The translations under genes were made by a program, and so were the position numbers. This document shows, one piece after another, positions 59,107 through 64,000 of a stretch of DNA of 64,000 nt. The DNA comes from Rubrivivax sp. GTDB taxonomy: Bacteria > Pseudomonadota > Gammaproteobacteria > Burkholderiales > Burkholderiaceae_C. The notes beneath the pieces were generated by a model. The model had not been told where the DNA came from, made no database searches, and saw nothing but the letters and a program-made list of their open reading frames with translations. The stretch's first letter is position 1, and each line of letters opens with the position of its first letter. Location of the stretch: assembly GCA_021300575.1 (NCBI GenBank), contig JAJTDM010000007.1, positions 20,865 through 84,864 on the forward strand, read 5' to 3'.

Positions 59107-59256
59107 CCACCCCTACGCGCCCTCAACGGGCGCCTTCCGTCCCCACCCAGCACGCCGCGCCGGCCCTGCCAGCGCCGCAAGAAGCGGGTATCAAAGCGGG
59201 TACCGACTCAGGATGTCCTACGGAGCATCCAATGAAATCAAAGGGTTAGAGCGCAC

Positions 59257-59847
59257 ATGCTGCTGATGATCGACAACTACGACAGCTTCACCTTCAACCT
59301 GGTGCAGTACTTCGCCGAACTGGGCGAGGACGTCCGGGTGGTGCGCAACGACGAGATCACGCTCGAGGAGATCGAGGCGCTGGCACCGCAGCGCATCGTC
59401 CTCTCGCCTGGTCCCTGTTCGCCGCAGGAGGCCGGGATCTGCGTGCCGGCGGTCCGCCACTTCGCCGGCCGCTTGCCGCTGCTGGGGGTGTGCCTGGGCC
59501 ATCAGAGCATCGGGGCTGCGCTGGGTGGGCGCATCGTACGTGCCGCGCGCCAGATGCACGGCAAGACCAGCGTGCTGCGGCACGATGGGCGGGGTGTCTA
59601 CGCGGGGCTGCCCGATGCGCCCACGGTCATCCGGTATCACTCGCTGGCCATCGAGCGCGAGAGCCTGCCGGCCGAACTGGAGATCACCGCGCAGTCCGAA
59701 GACGGCGAGATCATGGGCGTGCGCCATCGGGCGCTGGCCGCCACGGCGGCTCCGCTGGAGGGTGTGCAGTTCCACCCCGAATCCATCCTGTCCGAGCACG
59801 GCCATGCGATGCTTCGGAACTTCATCCGCATGGGGGCCCCGTCATGA
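59257..59847 (+). CDS. trpG: Anthranilate synthase component II (glutamine amidotransferase)
   Basis: [58 protein letters not shown]. Confidence 0.93.
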   Translation: MLLMIDNYDSFTFNLVQYFAELGEDVRVVRNDEITLEEIEALAPQRIVLSPGPCSPQEAGICVPAVRHFAGRLPLLGVCLGHQSIGAALGGRIVRAARQMHGKTSVLRHDGRGVYAGLPDAPTVIRYHSLAIERESLPAELEITAQSEDGEIMGVRHRALAATAAPLEGVQFHPESILSEHGHAMLRNFIRMGAPS

Positions 59848-60857
59848 TCGACCTGCGCAGCGACACCGTCACCCGTCCCACCCCGGCTATGCGCGCGGCC
59901 ATGGCCGCCGCGGAGGTGGGCGACGACGTCTTCGCCGACGACCCCACGGTCAATGCCTTGCAGGAGCGCATCGCTGCATTGCTGGGCAAGGAGGCTGCCT
60001 TGTTCGTGCCCACCGGCACGCAGAGCAACCTGTGCGGCCTGATGGCGCATTGCGGCCGCGGCGACGAGTACCTCGTCGGCCAGATGGCGCACACCTACCG
60101 CTGGGAGGGCGGCGGCGCCGCCGTGCTCGGCAGCATCCAGCCCCAGCCCCTGACGCAGGCGGCCGACGGCACCATCGCCCTGGGCGAGATCGAGGCCGCG
60201 ATCAAGCCCGATGACGCGCACTTCGCGTGCACCCGCTTGCTGGCGCTGGAGAACACCTGGGGCGGCAAGGTGCTGCCGCAAACCTACGTGCAGCAGGCCG
60301 CGGACCTGGCGCACGCCCGTGGCCTGGCCACTCATCTGGACGGTGCGCGCCTGTTCAACGCGGCCGTGGCCTCGGGGGGGGATGCGCGGGCGACGGCACG
60401 CAGACTCGCGGAGCCTTTCGATACCGTGTCGGTGTGTTTCAGCAAGGGGCTGGGGGCTCCGGTGGGCTCGGCCTTGTGCGGCCCCAAGGAGTTGATCGCC
60501 CGAGCTCACCGCGTGCGCAAGATGCTGGGCGGCGGCATGCGGCAGGCGGGCTTGCTGGCGGCGGCCGTGCAGCATGCGCTGGACCACCACATCGACCGCC
60601 TGTCCGAAGACCACGCCCATGCGCGCCGCCTGGCGCAGGGCCTGCAAGGCCTGCCAGGGGTGCGGTGCGAGATGCCCGACACCAACATCGTGTTTGTCGA
60701 CGTGGCGCCGGAGCGCGCGCACGGCGTCGTCGAGCGCGCCCGCGCCCAGGGCGTGCTGTGCACGGGCCTGTACCGCCTGAGATTGGTCACCCACCTGGAT
60801 GTGTCGCAAGCCGACGTGGACCGCGCGATCGACGTGCTGCGTACCGCCCTGGCCTGA
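59844..60857 (+). CDS. ltaE: Low-specificity L-threonine aldolase
   Basis: [80 protein letters not shown] overlap with trpG. Confidence 0.92.
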   Translation: MIDLRSDTVTRPTPAMRAAMAAAEVGDDVFADDPTVNALQERIAALLGKEAALFVPTGTQSNLCGLMAHCGRGDEYLVGQMAHTYRWEGGGAAVLGSIQPQPLTQAADGTIALGEIEAAIKPDDAHFACTRLLALENTWGGKVLPQTYVQQAADLAHARGLATHLDGARLFNAAVASGGDARATARRLAEPFDTVSVCFSKGLGAPVGSALCGPKELIARAHRVRKMLGGGMRQAGLLAAAVQHALDHHIDRLSEDHAHARRLAQGLQGLPGVRCEMPDTNIVFVDVAPERAHGVVERARAQGVLCTGLYRLRLVTHLDVSQADVDRAIDVLRTALA

Positions 60858-60888
60858 GCTTCGTCCCCAAGATTTCGAGAGAGCCTCC

Positions 60889-61935
60889 ATGTCCATCACC
60901 AACACCGAAGCGTTGACGCGCGTCATCGAGCACCGCGAGATCTTCCATGACGAGATGCTGGCCCTGATGCGCCGCATCATGAGCGGGGAGATGTCGCCCG
61001 TGATGATCGCCGCGTTGTCCATCGGCCTGCGGGTGAAGAAGGAGACCATTGGCGAGATCGCGGCCGCAGCACAGGTGATGCGCGAGTTCGCCACCCCCGT
61101 GCACGTGGCGGACCGCACTCATCTGGTGGACATCGTCGGCACGGGCGGGGACTCGTCCCACACCTTCAACATCTCGACGGCTTCGATGTTCGTGGCCGCG
61201 GCGGCGGGTGCCCGCGTGGCCAAGCACGGCGGGCGCAGTGTGTCGTCCACGTCAGGTTCGGCCGACGTGATGGAGGCGCTGGGCGCCTTCATCGGGCTGC
61301 AACCCACCCAGGTGGCCGAGTGCCTGGCGGAGACGGGCATCGGCTTCATGTTCGCCCCCAACCACCACGCCGCCATGAAGCACGCTGCCCCCGTGCGCAA
61401 GGAACTGGGCGTGCGTACGATGTTCAACATCCTCGGGCCCTTGACCAATCCTGCGGGCGCGCCCAACCAACTTTTGGGGGTGTTTCATCCGGATCTGGTG
61501 GGCATCCAGGTGCGCGTGCTGCAGCGCCTGGGCAGCGAGCACGTCATGGTCGTGCACGGCATGAACGGCATGGACGAGATCTCCCTGTCGGGCGAGACGC
61601 TGGTGGGCGAACTGAAGGACGGCCAGGTGCGCGAGTACCTGGTGCACCCCAGCGATTTCGGTCTTCCGGTGTACGACTCGCGCGTGCTGCGGGTGGCGAG
61701 CACGCAGGAGTCGGTGCAGTGCATCCAGCGCGCTCTGGCCAACGAGGACGGGCCCGTGCGCGACATCGTGCTGCTCAATGCCGGCGCGGCGCTGTACTGC
61801 GCCGGGGTGGTGCCCAGCCTGGCCGAAGGCGTGCGCAAGACGCGTGAGGCGGTGGCCAGCGGGGCTGCGCTGGCCAAGTTGAGCCAGTTCGTGGCGGTCA
61901 CCAACCGCTACCGGCCGGCGCCCGCCGGGGCCTGA
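60889..61935 (+). CDS. trpD: Anthranilate phosphoribosyltransferase
   Basis: [52 protein letters not shown]. Confidence 0.95.
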   Translation: MSITNTEALTRVIEHREIFHDEMLALMRRIMSGEMSPVMIAALSIGLRVKKETIGEIAAAAQVMREFATPVHVADRTHLVDIVGTGGDSSHTFNISTASMFVAAAAGARVAKHGGRSVSSTSGSADVMEALGAFIGLQPTQVAECLAETGIGFMFAPNHHAAMKHAAPVRKELGVRTMFNILGPLTNPAGAPNQLLGVFHPDLVGIQVRVLQRLGSEHVMVVHGMNGMDEISLSGETLVGELKDGQVREYLVHPSDFGLPVYDSRVLRVASTQESVQCIQRALANEDGPVRDIVLLNAGAALYCAGVVPSLAEGVRKTREAVASGAALAKLSQFVAVTNRYRPAPAGA

Positions 61936-61945
61936 GGGAGCGGCC

Positions 61946-62734
61946 ATGTCCGACATCCTGCAGCGCATCGTGGCCGTCAAGCGCGATGAGGTGGCGCAGG
62001 CGCGCCGCCGTTGCGGGCTTGCCGAGCTTCAGGCGCAGGCCTCCGCAGCGTCGCCCGCCCGCGGATTTGCCGCAGCGCTTCGGGCCCGGGTGGAGGCAGG
62101 ACACCCTGCCGTGATCGCCGAAGTCAAGAAGGCCAGCCCGAGCAAGGGCGTGCTGCGCGAACACTTCGTGCCCGCCGACATTGCGCGAAGTTACGAGTCG
62201 GGCGGGGCGGCTTGCCTGAGCGTGCTGACCGATGAGCGCTTCTTCCAAGGTTGCGCGGCGTACCTTCAGCAGGCACGTGAATCCTGCAGCTTGCCCGTGC
62301 TGAGGAAGGATTTCCTCATCGACCCGTACCAGGTGGTCGAGGCTCGGGCCATGGGGGCGGACTGCGTGCTGCTGATCGCCGCCTGCCTGGACGACGGCCT
62401 CATGTCGGAACTGGAGGCTTGTGCCACCGAACAGGGCCTGGATGTGCTCGTGGAAGTTCATGACGGCGAGGAACTGGAGCGGGCCCTGCGCCTGAGAACG
62501 CCGTTGATCGGCGTGAACAACCGGAATCTGCGGACCTTCGAGGTGTCGCTGGACACCACCATCGGCCTGTTGCCGCGGGTCCCCGGTGATCGGCTGCTGG
62601 TGACCGAAAGCGGCATCCTGGCGCGTGCGGACGTGCAGCGCATGCGTTCGGCGGGCGTGCATGCATTTCTGGTCGGGGAAGCTTTCATGCGCGCGCCCGA
62701 CCCGGGCCAGGCCCTGCGCGACCTGTTTGCATGA
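61946..62734 (+). CDS. trpC: Indole-3-glycerol phosphate synthase
   Basis: [64 protein letters not shown]. Confidence 0.95.
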   Translation: MSDILQRIVAVKRDEVAQARRRCGLAELQAQASAASPARGFAAALRARVEAGHPAVIAEVKKASPSKGVLREHFVPADIARSYESGGAACLSVLTDERFFQGCAAYLQQARESCSLPVLRKDFLIDPYQVVEARAMGADCVLLIAACLDDGLMSELEACATEQGLDVLVEVHDGEELERALRLRTPLIGVNNRNLRTFEVSLDTTIGLLPRVPGDRLLVTESGILARADVQRMRSAGVHAFLVGEAFMRAPDPGQALRDLFA

Positions 62735-63441
62735 CGGCTGACGATCTGCCGGCTGCCTTTGCGGGCCTGCCGCAAGAATGGCGGTCAGCGCTTCCGGGCT
62801 GGACGTCAGAGCGTATGGCTGCGGTCGTCGCGCGCATCCGGAAGGTTTCGGCACAGCGCCCGATCGCCCCGGAGGATCCGTTCCGGGCGCTGCGCCTGAC
62901 GCCGCCGCAGCGGGTGAAGGTGGTCGTGCTGGGTCAGGATCCCTATCCCACCGCGGGTCATGCCGATGGCCTGGCGTTCTCTGCACCGTCAGCCAAGCCG
63001 CCGTCACTGCGCCGCATCTTCTCGGTGCTGGCGGCGGACCGACCGGGTTTTCACCCCCCTTCTTGCTGGGCGCTTGACCGCTGGGCCCACCAGGGGGCCC
63101 TGCTGCTGAACCCGGCATTGACCGTGGAGGTCGGGCACATTGGTCGTCACCTGGATTGTGGTTGGCAAGCGCTCACATCTGAGATCATCAATTTCTTGCA
63201 TGCGCGACCAGATCCGCCGGTCTTCTTGCTGTGGGGTTCCAAGGCGCAGGCCTTCTTTGATCAGGCGGTGGCGGGTTCCGGCACTGCAGCCCTGGTGTTG
63301 CGCACCCGTCATCCGTCCAATGACTTCCACAAGCTGTTCATGGCAGAAGGCAGCCACTTCGTCGCCACGGCCGACCGCATCGACTGGTGGGCGTTGTCTG
63401 AACCCATGAGCCCCTCCGCAGGTGTGTCCGCGGGGGCTTGA
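62731..63441 (+). CDS. ung: Uracil-DNA glycosylase
   Basis: [57 protein letters not shown]. Confidence 0.88.
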   Translation: MTADDLPAAFAGLPQEWRSALPGWTSERMAAVVARIRKVSAQRPIAPEDPFRALRLTPPQRVKVVVLGQDPYPTAGHADGLAFSAPSAKPPSLRRIFSVLAADRPGFHPPSCWALDRWAHQGALLLNPALTVEVGHIGRHLDCGWQALTSEIINFLHARPDPPVFLLWGSKAQAFFDQAVAGSGTAALVLRTRHPSNDFHKLFMAEGSHFVATADRIDWWALSEPMSPSAGVSAGA

Positions 63442-63478
63442 CATCCCGCGGGCTGTGCTACAGTCACGGGTTCTCCGT

Positions 63479-63564
63479 GGAGGGGTGCCCGAGTGGCTAA
63501 AGGGGGCAGACTGTAAATCTGTTGGCTTACGCCTACGCTGGTTCGAATCCAGCCTCCTCCACCA
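63479..63564 (+). tRNA. tRNA-Tyr (GTA), CCA encoded
   Basis: GGAGGGG acceptor stem, ACTGTAAATC anticodon loop, GGTTCGAATCC T-arm, class II variable arm. Confidence 0.95.
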
Positions 63565-63597
63565 GGATGACCAGACCGGTCCACGGGGCGGCTGCCT

Positions 63598-63671
63598 GCG
63601 GGAGTAGTTCAATGGCAGAACCTTAGCCTTCCAAGCTAATGACACGGGTTCGATTCCCGTCTCCCGCTCCA
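63598..63671 (+). tRNA. tRNA-Gly (TCC), CCA encoded
   Basis: GCGGGAG...CTTCCAA anticodon loop...GGGTTCGATTCCC...CTCCCGCTCCA. Confidence 0.95.
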
Positions 63672-63767
63672 ATCTGGTCGGTTGTTGGGTGCGCCGAGAG
63701 TGGAGGTGCTGTTTGGTGGTCGTCACCGGTCTGGGCTCCAGCCCCGAAAGTCCAGACCCGTGCCGAT

Positions 63768-63842
<75 letters not shown>

Positions 63843-63864
63843 GTTTTTGTTCAGAGCCGCGTAG

Positions 63865-64000
<136 letters not shown>

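Overview
High-GC betaproteobacterial (Burkholderiales-like) chromosomal segment of 64 kb, densely coding, with no mobile elements or CRISPR arrays seen. Its organising theme is phosphate: pstSCAB-phoU-phoBR, ppk1-sixA, ppk2, ppx/gppA, two Tat-lipoprotein PhoX phosphatases and phnCDE. With these sits an apparent phosphorus-free membrane-lipid remodelling set: a PlcP-like metallophosphoesterase, a GT4 glycosyltransferase, an MGDG-synthase-like glycosyltransferase, Ugd, an OlsB-like acyltransferase, a Psd homologue, a class-III aminotransferase and an Mpo1/DUF962-like membrane protein. By eye I found about 18 Pho-box-like sites (7-4-7, 11-bp-phased repeats resembling CTGTCAC-N4-GCGTCAC), about 20-120 bp upstream of start codons on both strands. 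Two are four-unit arrays. One lies upstream of the GAPDH-arsJ-arsR-acr3 arsenic operon, which also carries an internally deleted arsC remnant. Other items: a TatT/TRAP transporter gene interrupted by one in-frame amber codon, a Trp-rich leader peptide upstream of trpG-ltaE-trpDC, a perfect FNR-type site, a palindromic operator on a sigma70 promoter, and a tRNA-Tyr/Gly/Thr-tuf cluster at the right end. All regulatory calls are visual and need a matrix scan.
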